A stretch of 64,000 nt of DNA from Limnobacter thiooxidans (lineage in GTDB: Bacteria; Pseudomonadota; Gammaproteobacteria; Burkholderiales; Burkholderiaceae_B). Of the stretch, positions 17,722 to 27,507 are shown piece by piece. The stretch is taken from assembly GCF_036323495.1 (NCBI RefSeq), contig NZ_AP028947.1, positions 682,001 through 746,000 on the forward strand, given 5' to 3'. The position numbers were made by a program, and so were the translations under genes. The notes under the pieces are model-generated. The model did not search any database. It saw only the letters and a list, made by a program, of their open reading frames with translations, and was not told the DNA's origin. Position 1 is the first letter of the stretch. Every line of letters begins with the position of its first letter.

Positions 17722-18144
17722 TTAGCCCTTGGCCCTGTCAAACGTGTTTAAGGGGTACCCCCTTTCCTTGTAAAACTTGTAGCGTTGCCGCGCAACCGCT
17801 TTGTTGTTTTCGTCATTGCCCACAATTTCAACCAACCTGTCGAAGCGGGCGAAAAACGGTGGCCATTGTTCATCCAGATTGATCAACAAGTCGTAATGGC
17901 GAATGTCGTCTGCCTTGTCGGTCAACACGATGGGGGTCTCTGCCAGGCCCGGGTGCCCAGTGACCACATGCGGCAAGAAGTCTTCTTCTGAAAAAGTCCA
18001 CAGCAACTTGTCGAGCTGTTCCAGTATCTCGGGGCGCGTGCTGTAACACACGATTTTCAGGCCACTGCTGTACGCCTTGCGGACAAGCCGACAGGTGTAC
18101 AACAGGTGGTCGGAGACATTCAAATGAAAGTCGATTCGAGTCAA
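17722..18144 (-). CDS. holC: DNA polymerase III chi subunit
   Basis: A 140-residue HolC protein, the chi subunit of the clamp-loader complex that contacts single-strand binding protein. The N-terminus TRIDFHLNVSDHLLYTCRLV and the central CYSTRPEILEQLDKLLWTF are characteristic. The start is TTG 18144, 11 bp after the pepA stop; a longer open frame would read back into pepA out of frame. It sits in a pepA-holC operon, a common arrangement in proteobacteria. Confidence 0.9.
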   Translation of the reverse strand: MTRIDFHLNVSDHLLYTCRLVRKAYSSGLKIVCYSTRPEILEQLDKLLWTFSEEDFLPHVVTGHPGLAETPIVLTDKADDIRHYDLLINLDEQWPPFFARFDRLVEIVGNDENNKAVARQRYKFYKERGYPLNTFDRAKG

Positions 18145-18155
18145 TTCAGGCTCGC

Positions 18156-19757
18156 TCAGGATTTCGCACGTTTCATCACGAACTCGGCCAGCATGGGCAC
18201 GGGCCGTCCACTTGCACCCTTGGCCTTGCCGGAATGCCAAGCCGTACCTGCGATATCGAGGTGTGCCCAAGTATAAGCCTTGGTGTATTTTTGCAGGAAA
18301 CAGGCCGCGGTAACGCTGCCAGCGGGTGGTCCGCCAATGTTGGCCATGTCTGCGAAGTTGCTTTTCAGCTGTTCGTGGTATTCCTCGTCCAGCGGCATGC
18401 GCCAGGCGGTGTCAAGAGCACTTTGACCTGCTTTCAGCAATTCGTTGGCCAGGTCATCATCGGGGCTGAACAGGCCGGTGTTTACATGACCCAGCGCCAC
18501 GATACAGGCACCGGTCAAGGTGGCCACATCCACCACTGCTGCGGGGTTGAAGCGTTCGACATAAGTCAAAGCGTCGCACAGAATCAAACGGCCTTCCGCG
18601 TCGGTATTCAAAATCTCAATGGTCTGGCCGCTCATCGATACCACCACATCGCCAGGCTTGCTGGCATTGCCTGCAGGCATGTTTTCGGCGGTGGGCACCA
18701 CCACAATCAGGTTCAGGGGCAGCTTCATTTCAGCCACTGCTTTCATGGTGCCCAGCACGCTGGCTGCGCCGCACATGTCGTATTTCATTTCGTCCATGCC
18801 TGCGCCGGGTTTCAATGAAATACCGCCGGTGTCGAAAGTGATGCCTTTGCCCACCAGCACCACAGGTGCTTCCTTGGGGTCTTTGGCGCCGTTGTACTTC
18901 AGCACGATCAGCTTGGGGGGTTCACTGGAAGCCTTGCCCACGGACAGCAGGCTGAACATGCCCAATGCTTCCATCTTTTTGTGGTCCAGTACATCCACAG
19001 CCAGTTTGTACTGTTTGGCCATGGCTTTTGCGGTTTCTGCCAGGTAGTTGGGGGTGCAGATGTTGCCCGGCAGGTTGCCCAGGTCTTTGGTCAGCTGCAT
19101 GCCAGTGCCAATCGCCAGGCCAATTGCTGCGCCCTTTTCTACCGCAGACTGGGTGGACTTGGTACAGGCCAATTCGAATGTGGGGGGGGCTGCCACATCA
19201 TCGTCCTGCTTCTTGCAGGCTGAAAAGCTGTAAAAACTTTCGGTGATGGTGCGGGCGCACAGGGCAGCGATGTCTTTGTCATCGCTTTTCTTGGGCACTT
19301 CCTGATTCAATGCAAAAAACACTTTCGCCGGTTTGAGGCTTTTCAAAGCGTCGCATGCGGCGGTGGTAGCCTTACGCAGGGTTTTTGCATTGAGTTTTTC
19401 CGCGTCATCAAGGCCGGCGAGCACGTACACGGGCGCACCTTCCTTGCCGGAATTGAACACCACGCGGCATGTGCCCGAATTGCCCAGTGACTTGTCGGTT
19501 TTGCAGGCATGGCTGACCAAGCCATCGGTATCAATATCAGCCCGCTTTGCTGACGCGCTGAGCTCACCACCCTTGTAAACAGCCACTACCGCCACGTCAC
19601 AGCCTTTGCCCGGTACAGGGCCGCCAGCCAGCACATGGGCAACAAGCCCGGTTCCAGCCTTGTAAGAAAACATCGGCGGTGGTGTAGGGGCTGTTTTTTT
19701 GGCCGGTTTGGCTGCAACAGGCTTTTTTGTTTTTGAAACTGCGGGTGTGGCTGTCAT
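18156..19757 (-). CDS. pepA: Leucyl aminopeptidase (M17)
   Basis: A 533-residue cytosolic M17 aminopeptidase with the two-metal active site motifs [15 protein letters not shown] and [14 protein letters not shown]. It releases N-terminal residues and in some bacteria also binds DNA. The N-terminus carries a Lys/Ala/Pro-rich extension of about 30 residues ([18 protein letters not shown]) before the fold starts, making it longer than E. coli PepA. AAGGA precedes ATG 19757. A run of eight Cs in the coding strand encodes part of AAPPTFEL near 19182-19189. It is divergent from lptF, 110 bp apart. Confidence 0.95.
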   Translation of the reverse strand: MTATPAVSKTKKPVAAKPAKKTAPTPPPMFSYKAGTGLVAHVLAGGPVPGKGCDVAVVAVYKGGELSASAKRADIDTDGLVSHACKTDKSLGNSGTCRVVFNSGKEGAPVYVLAGLDDAEKLNAKTLRKATTAACDALKSLKPAKVFFALNQEVPKKSDDKDIAALCARTITESFYSFSACKKQDDDVAAPPTFELACTKSTQSAVEKGAAIGLAIGTGMQLTKDLGNLPGNICTPNYLAETAKAMAKQYKLAVDVLDHKKMEALGMFSLLSVGKASSEPPKLIVLKYNGAKDPKEAPVVLVGKGITFDTGGISLKPGAGMDEMKYDMCGAASVLGTMKAVAEMKLPLNLIVVVPTAENMPAGNASKPGDVVVSMSGQTIEILNTDAEGRLILCDALTYVERFNPAAVVDVATLTGACIVALGHVNTGLFSPDDDLANELLKAGQSALDTAWRMPLDEEYHEQLKSNFADMANIGGPPAGSVTAACFLQKYTKAYTWAHLDIAGTAWHSGKAKGASGRPVPMLAEFVMKRAKS

Positions 19758-19867
19758 GGTGTTCCTTCTTGCGATTAATGCTCGACCATTCAAAACGAAT
19801 GCATGCGACAATCTACCATTATCAACAAGCCGGGTTGGCGAGTCAAAGCGCAGCCCGCCGCGATTGC

Positions 19868-21007
19868 ATGCTGTTTCGATCGACTTTTCGAAAAGACTTT
19901 GCACAAACCGCTGGTGCCACCTTCGTGGCCCTGTTTACCATCATCGTCACCACTGTTCTGGTACGTACTTTGGGACAAGCCGCTGGCGGCAAGGTGGACA
20001 ATGCCGAAGTCTTTTCCCTCATCCTCCTGGGGGGCCTGCAATATCTGCCAGCCGCCCTGGTGATCACCGTATTCATTGCAGTCATGGGTGTGGTTTCCCG
20101 CGCATTCAAGGAACAGGAAATGACTGCCTGGTTTGCAGCTGGTGTGTCGCTTTTCTCCCTGACGCGGCCTGTGCTTCGCTTTGCCGTTCCCCTGACCCTG
20201 CTGGCGCTTGTGTGTTCGATCTGGTTGACCCCGTGGGCCAAGGCCGAGCTCGACGCCGCGAAAGATCGTTTTGCCAAGCGCAGTGATGTCAGCAAGGTCA
20301 GTGCCGGCCAATTTCGAGAATCAGGCGAGGGCAATCGGGTGTTTTTTGTTGAACGCCAGTCGGAGGTGACCAAGCAGGTTGAAAATGTATTTGTGGTCGA
20401 TGCCAAGGGCGAAACCCGCACCGTGGTTTCTGCCTCGCGAGGCAGTGTGGAAGTGGATGCCAGTGGTCAACCCTACCTGGTGCTGAGCGGCGGGCGCCGC
20501 GCCACGCTGGATGGCACGGGCCAGCGGTTTACCTCCACCGAATTTGAAACCTATGGTTTGGCCATTGACAATACTTTGGGGGCAGCCCCTAGTTTTCAAT
20601 TGCAACACCGCCGAGTTGACCTTTTGATCGCTGACTTTTCTCCCGGTGCTCAGGGTGAGTTGCTGTGGCGTATCAGCTTGCCTTTGTCCGCGTTGGTGCT
20701 GGGTTTGCTGGCCATTCCCCTGGCTTTCGTGAATCCGCGTGGCGGAAATTCGCTGAACCAGTTGTTCGCCCTCCTGATTTACCTGACCTACAGCAACATT
20801 GTTTCAGTAACCCAAAGCATGGTGGTCAAGGAAACCCTGAATTTCTGGGTGGCCTTGATACTGCCCCATGCCTGCATATTGCTGCTGTTCTATCTTTTGA
20901 TGGTTCAGCGCAACCGCCCGGCAGGTGCTCCGCTGTTCCTGTTTCAAAAGCCGGTGGGAAAACTTGATTTGCAGGACGTGGTTGACGCACAGGAGCTGAA
21001 GCGATGA
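19868..21007 (+). CDS. lptF: Lipopolysaccharide export permease LptF
   Basis: A 379-residue inner-membrane permease of the LptB2FG transporter that extracts lipopolysaccharide for transport to the outer membrane. It starts [19 protein letters not shown], with three N-terminal membrane segments, a periplasmic beta-jellyroll (about residues 120-260) and three C-terminal segments ([21 protein letters not shown]). ATG 19868 is chosen because the conserved N-terminus begins there. Its stop overlaps the lptG start by four bases. Confidence 0.93.
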   Translation: MLFRSTFRKDFAQTAGATFVALFTIIVTTVLVRTLGQAAGGKVDNAEVFSLILLGGLQYLPAALVITVFIAVMGVVSRAFKEQEMTAWFAAGVSLFSLTRPVLRFAVPLTLLALVCSIWLTPWAKAELDAAKDRFAKRSDVSKVSAGQFRESGEGNRVFFVERQSEVTKQVENVFVVDAKGETRTVVSASRGSVEVDASGQPYLVLSGGRRATLDGTGQRFTSTEFETYGLAIDNTLGAAPSFQLQHRRVDLLIADFSPGAQGELLWRISLPLSALVLGLLAIPLAFVNPRGGNSLNQLFALLIYLTYSNIVSVTQSMVVKETLNFWVALILPHACILLLFYLLMVQRNRPAGAPLFLFQKPVGKLDLQDVVDAQELKR

Positions 21008-22227
21008 AGGTATCCAGGCGCGTAACCAAGCCATTCGCTGTACCGCATGCCCTGCTGGTGTATTTTCGCCGTGAACTATACAAGGCCATCAGTTTTGTCA
21101 TGGTGGCATTTGTAGGCCTGTTCGCATTCTTTGACCTGATTGCCGAAGTGGATCGACTGAACCTGCCCGGTACCAGCTGGTTTTATTATTTCGTGGCTGT
21201 GATGTTGGGTTTGCCTGCGCGTGTCTACGAAATTGCACCCATCGCCGCTTTGATCGGTTCAATTTATGCCTTGGTGCAGTTTGCCGCCAGCAGCGAATTG
21301 ACCGCCATGCGTGCGGCCGGCTTGAGCACCACCAGTATGCTGAAAATGCTGGTCCGCATTGCCACCGGTGTGGTGGTGGTCACTGTACTGTTTGGTGAGG
21401 GCGTGGCCCCCTTGGCTGAACGGGCCGCTGTGCCCATGCGTGCCAAGGCCCTGGGCTACGAAGTGGACCGTGACTTCCGCAGTGGTTACTGGATGCGAGA
21501 CACTTACACCGACCCGCAAACGGGCCCTCGCGTGCGTTTCGTCAACTTCGATTCGTTCGACAAAGAAGGTGATTTGCGAAAGCTCGAGTACTACGAGCTG
21601 GATGCCGACTTCCGAATTCGTGCATGGGTCCGCGCTGAAACTGCGAGGTTTGACCCTGAAGTCGGTGACTGGATTCTGCGCAACGTGCTGATGCAGCGCT
21701 ATTTCGATGACGCCGTGCAAAATGAGGAAGCTGCCCGTTCTGGCCTGACCATTCACGCCAGCCCGGTTGAAAAGCTGGAAGCCCTGCGTTGGCGTTCGAA
21801 CTTGTCCCCAGAGTTGCTGACAGGCCTGTTTGTGCGTCCCGATCGAATGAGCGCCTGGCAGCTGTACAACTACTCCCGATTCCTAAGCAGCAACCTGCAG
21901 GCCACGGGCAACATTGACCTTGCCCTGGCGAAAAAGCTGATGTACCCGTTTGCCATCCTGATCATGATGATGATTTCCCTTCCGTTTGCTTATCTGCATT
22001 TCAGGTCGGGCAGTGTCAGCGTGAAGGTGTTTGCGGGCATCATGATTGGTGTCGGTTTTCACTTGGTGAATAACCTGTTTTCCCACCTCAGCATGGTGGC
22101 CAGTTTTCCGCCCTTCATCAGCGCGGCCTTGCCCAGCCTGATCGGTTTTGTGGTGGGTATGGCCGCCTTGTGGTGGGTGTCCCAGCCCGCGCCATGGCGC
22201 ACCTTGAATGTATTGAGGAATCGATGA
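21004..22227 (+). CDS. lptG: Lipopolysaccharide export permease LptG
   Basis: A 407-residue partner of LptF with the same layout: about 30 extra N-terminal residues, three membrane helices (YKAISFVMVAFVGLFAFFDL), a periplasmic jellyroll and three C-terminal helices including MMMISLPFAYLHFRSGSVSV. ATG 21004 overlaps the lptF stop (ATGA), and its own stop overlaps the next start in the same way, so three genes are translationally coupled. Confidence 0.93.
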   Translation: MKVSRRVTKPFAVPHALLVYFRRELYKAISFVMVAFVGLFAFFDLIAEVDRLNLPGTSWFYYFVAVMLGLPARVYEIAPIAALIGSIYALVQFAASSELTAMRAAGLSTTSMLKMLVRIATGVVVVTVLFGEGVAPLAERAAVPMRAKALGYEVDRDFRSGYWMRDTYTDPQTGPRVRFVNFDSFDKEGDLRKLEYYELDADFRIRAWVRAETARFDPEVGDWILRNVLMQRYFDDAVQNEEAARSGLTIHASPVEKLEALRWRSNLSPELLTGLFVRPDRMSAWQLYNYSRFLSSNLQATGNIDLALAKKLMYPFAILIMMMISLPFAYLHFRSGSVSVKVFAGIMIGVGFHLVNNLFSHLSMVASFPPFISAALPSLIGFVVGMAALWWVSQPAPWRTLNVLRNR

Positions 22228-22604
22228 GCAGTACCGGAAAAAAAGCAATTGTCCTGTTTGGCCATGGCGCCCGCGACCCCCAGTGGGCCGAACCCATGAA
22301 ACGCCTGCAGAGTATTTTGACAGCGCAACTGCCCGATGTTCAAATTGAGCTTGCCTTTCTGGAACTGATGGCCCCCAGCCTGCCCGACACGGTCGACTGC
22401 ATGGCCCTGGGTGGCACAGAGTACATCCAGGTAGTACCGATATTCTTCGGCAAGGGCGGTCATCTGAAAAATGATTTTCCGGTAATCATGGCAGAAATGA
22501 AGCAGAAGCACCCGGGCTTGAGTATCGAGGCCACTGCAGCGGTGGGGCAGTGGGACGCAGTGTGGCAAGCCATTGCCACGGAAATTGTTCAGCAGGTTCA
22601 ATAA
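22224..22604 (+). CDS. CbiX/SirB-type sirohydrochlorin chelatase-like protein
   Basis: A 126-residue single-domain (short-form) CbiX/SirB protein. The N-terminal metal-site histidine is in IVLFGHGARDPQWAEPM, and the second half has VPIFFGKGGHLKNDFP with the second histidine. Such proteins insert Fe or Co into sirohydrochlorin. With cobA and siroheme-dependent cysI a few kilobases away, ferrochelation for siroheme is the natural inference. ATG 22224 overlaps the lptG stop by four bases and has GAGGAA upstream. Confidence 0.83.
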   Translation: MSSTGKKAIVLFGHGARDPQWAEPMKRLQSILTAQLPDVQIELAFLELMAPSLPDTVDCMALGGTEYIQVVPIFFGKGGHLKNDFPVIMAEMKQKHPGLSIEATAAVGQWDAVWQAIATEIVQQVQ

Positions 22605-22622
22605 ACAAACTGGAGATTCATC

Positions 22623-22883
22623 ATGGAGAAATGGTTGGTGTTGGCTGTTCTGTGTTGTTCAGTGCCCGCGTATGCGCAGTCCACTGAGGCGGCCTGTCAG
22701 GCCAAGGCGGTGAGCAAGGAAGGCAAGCCCTTGGCTGGGGCTGCAAAAAATTCCTTCGTGAAAAAATGCCTGGCTGACATGAAGGCGTCATGCGAAGAAC
22801 GTGCCCTCAGCAAAGACGGCAAGAAACTGGCAGGGGCCGCCAAAAATTCTTTCATGAAAAAATGCGAGGCTTCAGCAGGCTAA
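22623..22883 (+). CDS. PsiF-repeat periplasmic protein
   Basis: An 86-residue protein with a signal peptide (cleavage after about residue 19, YAQS). It has two tandem PsiF repeats, each with a Cys, then SK(E/D)GK-x-LAGAAKNSF-x-KKC. PsiF was named as phosphate-starvation inducible in E. coli; its function is not known. No Pho box is obvious in the 18 bp from the preceding chelatase-like gene. Confidence 0.85.
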   Translation: MEKWLVLAVLCCSVPAYAQSTEAACQAKAVSKEGKPLAGAAKNSFVKKCLADMKASCEERALSKDGKKLAGAAKNSFMKKCEASAG

Positions 22884-22952
22884 GCTGCGGCTATTTGGCT
22901 GAGGCAGAGCAACCGAGATTGATCGGTCGATTCGTTGAGGTAGCCTGATAAT

Positions 22953-23735
22953 TCAGGCCGCCCGGAAGAAGTCAGGCAACGCGATTTCTTCTGGGTTGTG
23001 TTTCAGCAGTTGCAACTCGACACATGCCTTGGCCAAGGCCTTGCCGATCAGGATCAGGCAAGGCCCATCCGTTAGTTGTTCTGCAGAAAACAAGGGCAGT
23101 CGGCCCAGGTTCAAGGGTGTGAATTTTTCTGCAGGCAAGGACACGCTTTCACACAGAATAACCGGTGTGTTGGCATTCCTGCCTTTTTCAAGCAATGCGG
23201 CTGCCCAAGGGCCCGCCTGACGCAAACCCATGTACACGGCTACTGTGTCGTTTTCCGTGCCGGTAAACAGGTCTGTGCTTGGTGTTTCGTCACTGCCGAC
23301 AGACGGTGTAGTCAGGGTCAGGCTGCGGGCAACGCCACGCAAGGTGAGCGAGGCCTGCAAGCTGCTTGCAGCAGCCAGTGCAGCAGTGACACCGGGCACC
23401 ACTTCCACGGTGTGGCCAGCGGCTTTCAACGCAGTAATTTCTTCATCCGCTCGGCCAAATACCATGGGGTCTCCGCCTTTCAGGCGAACCACCAGTTTGT
23501 ATTGTTCAGCGGCTTCAACAAGCTGTTTGTTGATGAAGTGCTGGGCAGTGGATTTTTGGCCGCAACGTTTTCCAACGGCGACCAGTTTGGCATCGGGGTG
23601 GGCTTCAGAAAGAAGAGAGGGACTGACCAATGCATCGTGAAACACACAGTCTGCCTGCATTAACAGCTTCAAGCCACGAACGGTGATCAAATCTTCCGCC
23701 CCTGGACCTGCACCAATCAATACAACGCGTCCCAT
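22953..23735 (-). CDS. cobA: Uroporphyrinogen-III C-methyltransferase
   Basis: A 260-residue SUMT, methylating uroporphyrinogen III twice with S-adenosylmethionine to precorrin-2, the entry to siroheme. Motifs are VVLIGAGPGAEDLITVRG, VRLKGGDPMVFGRADEE and VPGVTAALAAAS. It is the stand-alone methyltransferase, not a CysG fusion, so the dehydrogenase step must come from elsewhere; the CbiX/SirB-like gene at 22224 could supply the chelatase step. It is last in the cys operon, 55 bp after cysN. Confidence 0.93.
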   Translation of the reverse strand: MGRVVLIGAGPGAEDLITVRGLKLLMQADCVFHDALVSPSLLSEAHPDAKLVAVGKRCGQKSTAQHFINKQLVEAAEQYKLVVRLKGGDPMVFGRADEEITALKAAGHTVEVVPGVTAALAAASSLQASLTLRGVARSLTLTTPSVGSDETPSTDLFTGTENDTVAVYMGLRQAGPWAAALLEKGRNANTPVILCESVSLPAEKFTPLNLGRLPLFSAEQLTDGPCLILIGKALAKACVELQLLKHNPEEIALPDFFRAA

Positions 23736-23790
23736 CTCAAAAGTCCCTATTTAAGAACAAGCAACCAACAACCGGGTGATGGGTTGTTGA

Positions 23791-25149
23791 TTACTGCTTT
23801 GCAACGATCATGCCAGCTGCCACAGTTTGGTTGGTGGCACTGTCAATCAGGATAAAACTGCCTGTGGCGCGGCATTCTGTGTACAAATCTGCCACGATGG
23901 GCTGGGCAAGCACCAATTCAATCTGCGCAATGTCATTCATTTGCACCGTTTTGGTGCTTTCGCCATGCAGCAGGGTGTGAATGTCGAGCACCTGGTTCAC
24001 TGACTTGATCTTGGCCTGGGTTTGGCGGGTGGTCTGCTTGATCCAGTATTTGCGGGCCGGGTTCAAGGGTTCGTTGTCCAGCCAGCAAATGTCGGCGGTC
24101 AGTGCTCTCACCGGTGTGTGGCTAACTGTGTCTACGCTGCTCACAATCTGGTCGCCACGGGAAACATCCACATCGCGGTCCAGTACCAAGGTAACACATT
24201 GGCCTAATAGAGCTTCTGGCAGGTCCTCATTCAGGAATACGATGCGCGACACCACGGCGTTTTGGCCTGAAGGGTGCACCACCACTGTGTCGCCCACTTT
24301 CACGCTGCCGCCTTCCACCCGGCCCATGTAGCCGCGGAAGTCGTCGGCCTTGTGGCCGTCATGACGGGCTACCAACTGCACCGGGAAACGGAAACCCACC
24401 TTGTGTGCGGCTTCCGCGCGGTCTGCACGGCTGGGAATGTTTTCCAGAATGGGCAACAGGGGCTGGCCTGTGTACCAGGGTGTTTTGGGGCTTGCAGTGA
24501 CCACGTTGTCGCCAGTCAGCGCAGAAATCGGCAGTACCAGGGCTTCCTGAACACCGACAGTGACAGCCAGTTCACGCACTGCTTTTTCAGTGGCGATGAA
24601 TTTTTCCTGATCAAAATCCACCAAGTCCATCTTGTTCACGGCAAACAGAATGGCTGGAATGCCCAGCTTGCCGGCAATCGCGCTGTGGCGCTTGGTTTGG
24701 GCCAGCAATGTTGCTTTCAGGCCTTCTTCACCTTTCTCGAACGCCACGCGGGTGATGTCCACCAGCACAATTGCCACGTCTGCTGTGGAAGCGCCAGTAA
24801 CCATGTTTCGTGTGTACTGTTCATGGCCCGGTGTGTCGGCCACGATGAATTTGCGCACGGGCGTGGCGAAATAGCGGTAGGCCACGTCGATGGTGATGCC
24901 TTGCTCGCGTTCTGCTTCCAGGCCGTCGGTCAGCAGAGAAAAGTCGATGGTGTCGCCCGCGGTGCGCTTGTTTTTTGCCTTGGAAATCGCGGCGAGCTGG
25001 TCAGCGAAAATGCCCTTGCTTTCAAACAGCAGGCGGCCGATCAGGGTGGACTTTCCGTCATCGACAGAACCGGCGGTGATGAAGCGCAGCACGCCGTGCT
25101 CTTGGGTGCCCAGTTTCAGGGCTTCAGTGATTGCATTCATGGTGTTCAT
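23791..25149 (-). CDS. cysN: Sulfate adenylyltransferase subunit 1 (GTPase)
   Basis: A 452-residue CysN, the GTP-hydrolysing subunit that drives APS synthesis by CysD. The G-motifs are clear: AGSVDDGKSTLIGRLL (P-loop), DTPGHEQYTRNM and NKMDLVDF. It ends after the EF-Tu-like domains with no APS-kinase (CysC) fusion. Two near-adjacent starts are possible (ATG 25149 or ATG 25140). It follows cysD by 29 bp. Confidence 0.95.
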   Translation of the reverse strand: MNTMNAITEALKLGTQEHGVLRFITAGSVDDGKSTLIGRLLFESKGIFADQLAAISKAKNKRTAGDTIDFSLLTDGLEAEREQGITIDVAYRYFATPVRKFIVADTPGHEQYTRNMVTGASTADVAIVLVDITRVAFEKGEEGLKATLLAQTKRHSAIAGKLGIPAILFAVNKMDLVDFDQEKFIATEKAVRELAVTVGVQEALVLPISALTGDNVVTASPKTPWYTGQPLLPILENIPSRADRAEAAHKVGFRFPVQLVARHDGHKADDFRGYMGRVEGGSVKVGDTVVVHPSGQNAVVSRIVFLNEDLPEALLGQCVTLVLDRDVDVSRGDQIVSSVDTVSHTPVRALTADICWLDNEPLNPARKYWIKQTTRQTQAKIKSVNQVLDIHTLLHGESTKTVQMNDIAQIELVLAQPIVADLYTECRATGSFILIDSATNQTVAAGMIVAKQ

Positions 25150-25178
25150 CTCGTTGTATTTTCTCGTGGGCCCGGGGA

Positions 25179-26102
25179 TCAGAAATAACCTTCTTTCTTG
25201 CGGCGCTCCATGGAGGCCTCGGAGGTTTGATCGTCCATGCGGGTTGCGCCGCGCTCGGTGATGTCGGTCACTGCGGTTTCAGCAATGATCTCGATCGGGT
25301 TGGCAGCAGTGCTGGCAACTGGGCAGGTGCATGTGATGTCACCGACGGTACGGAAACGCACTGTGCGGGTGGTCACGGTTTCACCGGCCTTGGGTTGGGT
25401 CATTTCAGTCACTGGAACCAGCAGGCCATTGCGCTCAATGATTTCGCGTTCATGGGCGTAATAAATGTTGGGCAGTTCCAGCTTTTCACGTTCAATGTAT
25501 TGCCACACATCCAGTTCAGTCCAGTTGGAAATGGGGAATACGCGCATGTGTTCACCGGGGTGCACGCGGGTGTTGTACAGGTCCCAAAGTTCAGGGCGCT
25601 GGCTTTTTGGGTCCCACTGGCCAAAACCGTCGCGGAAAGAAAAAATACGTTCCTTGGCGCGGGCTTTTTCTTCATCCCGGCGGGCACCGCCCATCAGGGC
25701 GTCAAAGCCGAATTCCTCTTGAGTTTCCAGCAAGGTCACACTTTGGAATGCATTGCGCGAGGCGTCAGGGTGGGGCAGGCGAATGGTACCTTTCTTGATC
25801 GAGCCTTCCAGTGAACGCACGATCAGTTCTTCACCCAGTTGCTTGGCTTTCCAGTCACGAAATTCGATCACTTCAGGGAAGTTGTGCTCGGTGTCAATGT
25901 GCACCAGCGGGAACGGAAACTTGCCTGGGCGAAATGCCTTTTCAGCCAAGCGCAACATCACGATGGAGTCTTTGCCACCCGAGAACAACATGGCGGGGCG
26001 AGCGCATTCGGCTGCCACTTCGCGCATGATGTAAATGGCTTCTGCTTCAAGCCAGTCCAGGTGGGACATGGTGTGTAGTTGCGTACTAGCTTGGGTACTC
26101 AT
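25179..26102 (-). CDS. cysD: Sulfate adenylyltransferase subunit 2
   Basis: A 307-residue CysD that adenylates sulfate with ATP to form APS. The PP-loop motif is LFSGGKDSIVMLRLA, and the C-terminus RRKKEGYF is typical. The SHLDWLEAEAIYIMREVAAE opening is conserved. ATG 26102 is used. It sits 53 bp after cysH and just before cysN, so the CysDN heterodimer is encoded together. Confidence 0.96.
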   Translation of the reverse strand: MSTQASTQLHTMSHLDWLEAEAIYIMREVAAECARPAMLFSGGKDSIVMLRLAEKAFRPGKFPFPLVHIDTEHNFPEVIEFRDWKAKQLGEELIVRSLEGSIKKGTIRLPHPDASRNAFQSVTLLETQEEFGFDALMGGARRDEEKARAKERIFSFRDGFGQWDPKSQRPELWDLYNTRVHPGEHMRVFPISNWTELDVWQYIEREKLELPNIYYAHEREIIERNGLLVPVTEMTQPKAGETVTTRTVRFRTVGDITCTCPVASTAANPIEIIAETAVTDITERGATRMDDQTSEASMERRKKEGYF

Positions 26103-26155
26103 GATTGTTCTCAGCTTGTTAGTCGTTTCAAGTGTTCAGTGTTTAGCGCTCAGGC

Positions 26156-26956
26156 TTATTTTTTCAGGTTGGCATTGTGCAAACCGCATTCCTTGCTGGT
26201 GGGGTCTTCCCACCACCACCGACCTGCGCGAATGTCTTCGCCAATTGTGATTGCGCGTGTGCAGGGTTCGCAACCAATTGAAGGAAAACCTTCGAAGTGC
26301 AACTTGTTGACCGGCACATCGTACTGGCGAACGTAGGTCCACACATCGGCCTCGCTCCAATCCGCCAGCGGGTTGAATTTTTCGATGCCGCGGTCGGCGT
26401 CGAATTCCCGCACAGGCAAGGTGGCGCGTGTGGCTGCTTGCGCTTGGCGCTGCCCTGTAATCCAGGCCTTTGCACCTTTCAGCGCACGGGCCAGGGGTTC
26501 TACCTTGCGAATGCCGCAGCATTCCTTGCGCAGGGCTGTGCTTTCATAAAAAGCATCCAGGCCTTTGGTGTTCACATAGTTTTCAACTGCCTCGGCTTGT
26601 GGTTCAAACCACTGCACCGTGTGGCCATATTTGGCCAGCAAGGCAGGCGCCACATCCAGTGTTTCCTGGTTCAGGCGACCTGTGTTCAGGCTGAACACGC
26701 GAATATTCAGCTTCAGGCGGGCGATGGCATCAAACAGCACATTGTCTTCGGCAGCGAGGCTGCTGGCCAATGCAATTGAATCGAATTCACTGGCAGCATC
26801 GGTAAGCAAGGTTTCAAGGGCTTTCACTTTTTCAGCAATCTCTGTTGCTGGTTGGTGCGGGCCACGAAACACGGCGATGGGTTGTTCAGTTAAGACCTTG
26901 TTTTCCACTACAGCGTCCACGCTGTGAAAGCGTGCTTGGGAATTCACTGCATTCAT
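26156..26956 (-). CDS. cysH: Assimilatory APS reductase (CysH family)
   Basis: A 266-residue thiol-dependent reductase giving sulfite. Besides the catalytic C-terminal ECGLH it has the paired cysteines CCGIRK and CEPC that ligate a 4Fe-4S cluster. By established family rules this marks APS-using enzymes and not PAPS reductases. That agrees with the lack of cysC beside cysDN. The PP-loop-like segment SLAAEDNVLFDAI is present. Two bases separate its start from the stop of the upstream DUF934 gene. Confidence 0.93.
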   Translation of the reverse strand: MNAVNSQARFHSVDAVVENKVLTEQPIAVFRGPHQPATEIAEKVKALETLLTDAASEFDSIALASSLAAEDNVLFDAIARLKLNIRVFSLNTGRLNQETLDVAPALLAKYGHTVQWFEPQAEAVENYVNTKGLDAFYESTALRKECCGIRKVEPLARALKGAKAWITGQRQAQAATRATLPVREFDADRGIEKFNPLADWSEADVWTYVRQYDVPVNKLHFEGFPSIGCEPCTRAITIGEDIRAGRWWWEDPTSKECGLHNANLKK

Positions 26957-26958
26957 GC

Positions 26959-27507
26959 TTACGCTCCTGCTGCCGCCCGGCGGTTGAACACGGGCAAAGA
27001 ACCATCGGCACTGGTTTGGTAAGGAATGGTGAAGTCTGCAAACGCATTCAATGCGTCTTCCAGCGATTTGCCTTCCTTGATGTCAAATTGCGTGAAACCG
27101 CAGCGCGCCAGGTAAAAAAACTGGTCGCGCCAAATGTCCCCAAAAGCGCGAATGTCGCCTGTGAAACCATAGCGTGTGCGCAACAGCACCGCGCCTGAAT
27201 AGCCTTGACCGTACTTGAACACCGGGAAGTTGAATGCAATCAGCTTCAACACATTCACGTCACCTTGTAACTGCTCGGGGTTGTCTTCCGGGTTCAGGTA
27301 AACACCCAATTCACCCGCCTGAGCGCGTGTTGTCAATTCCGTTTTCTGGGCTTCCCAAACAGACAAGTGCACCAGCACTTTGCCGTCAGCTGGAACAGCC
27401 ACAGGTGCCTCGGCTGTACCGGCTTCAACCACCAGAAATTGGTCGGCCACAATTTGAGCCTGACCGTTCAGTGGCTTGGAGATGATCTTGTTTTCAGTAG
27501 AAGACAT
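26959..27507 (-). CDS. DUF934 family protein of the sulfite-reduction operon
   Basis: A 182-residue soluble protein matching DUF934, a family almost always found next to siroheme sulfite/nitrite reductase genes. Recognisable parts are the VHLSVWEAQK block and the C-terminal GQGYSGAVLLRTRYGFTGDIR region. Its biochemical role is unknown; an accessory or electron-transfer helper for CysI is often suggested. Its ATG overlaps the cysI stop by one base (TAATG). Confidence 0.88.
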   Translation of the reverse strand: MSSTENKIISKPLNGQAQIVADQFLVVEAGTAEAPVAVPADGKVLVHLSVWEAQKTELTTRAQAGELGVYLNPEDNPEQLQGDVNVLKLIAFNFPVFKYGQGYSGAVLLRTRYGFTGDIRAFGDIWRDQFFYLARCGFTQFDIKEGKSLEDALNAFADFTIPYQTSADGSLPVFNRRAAAGA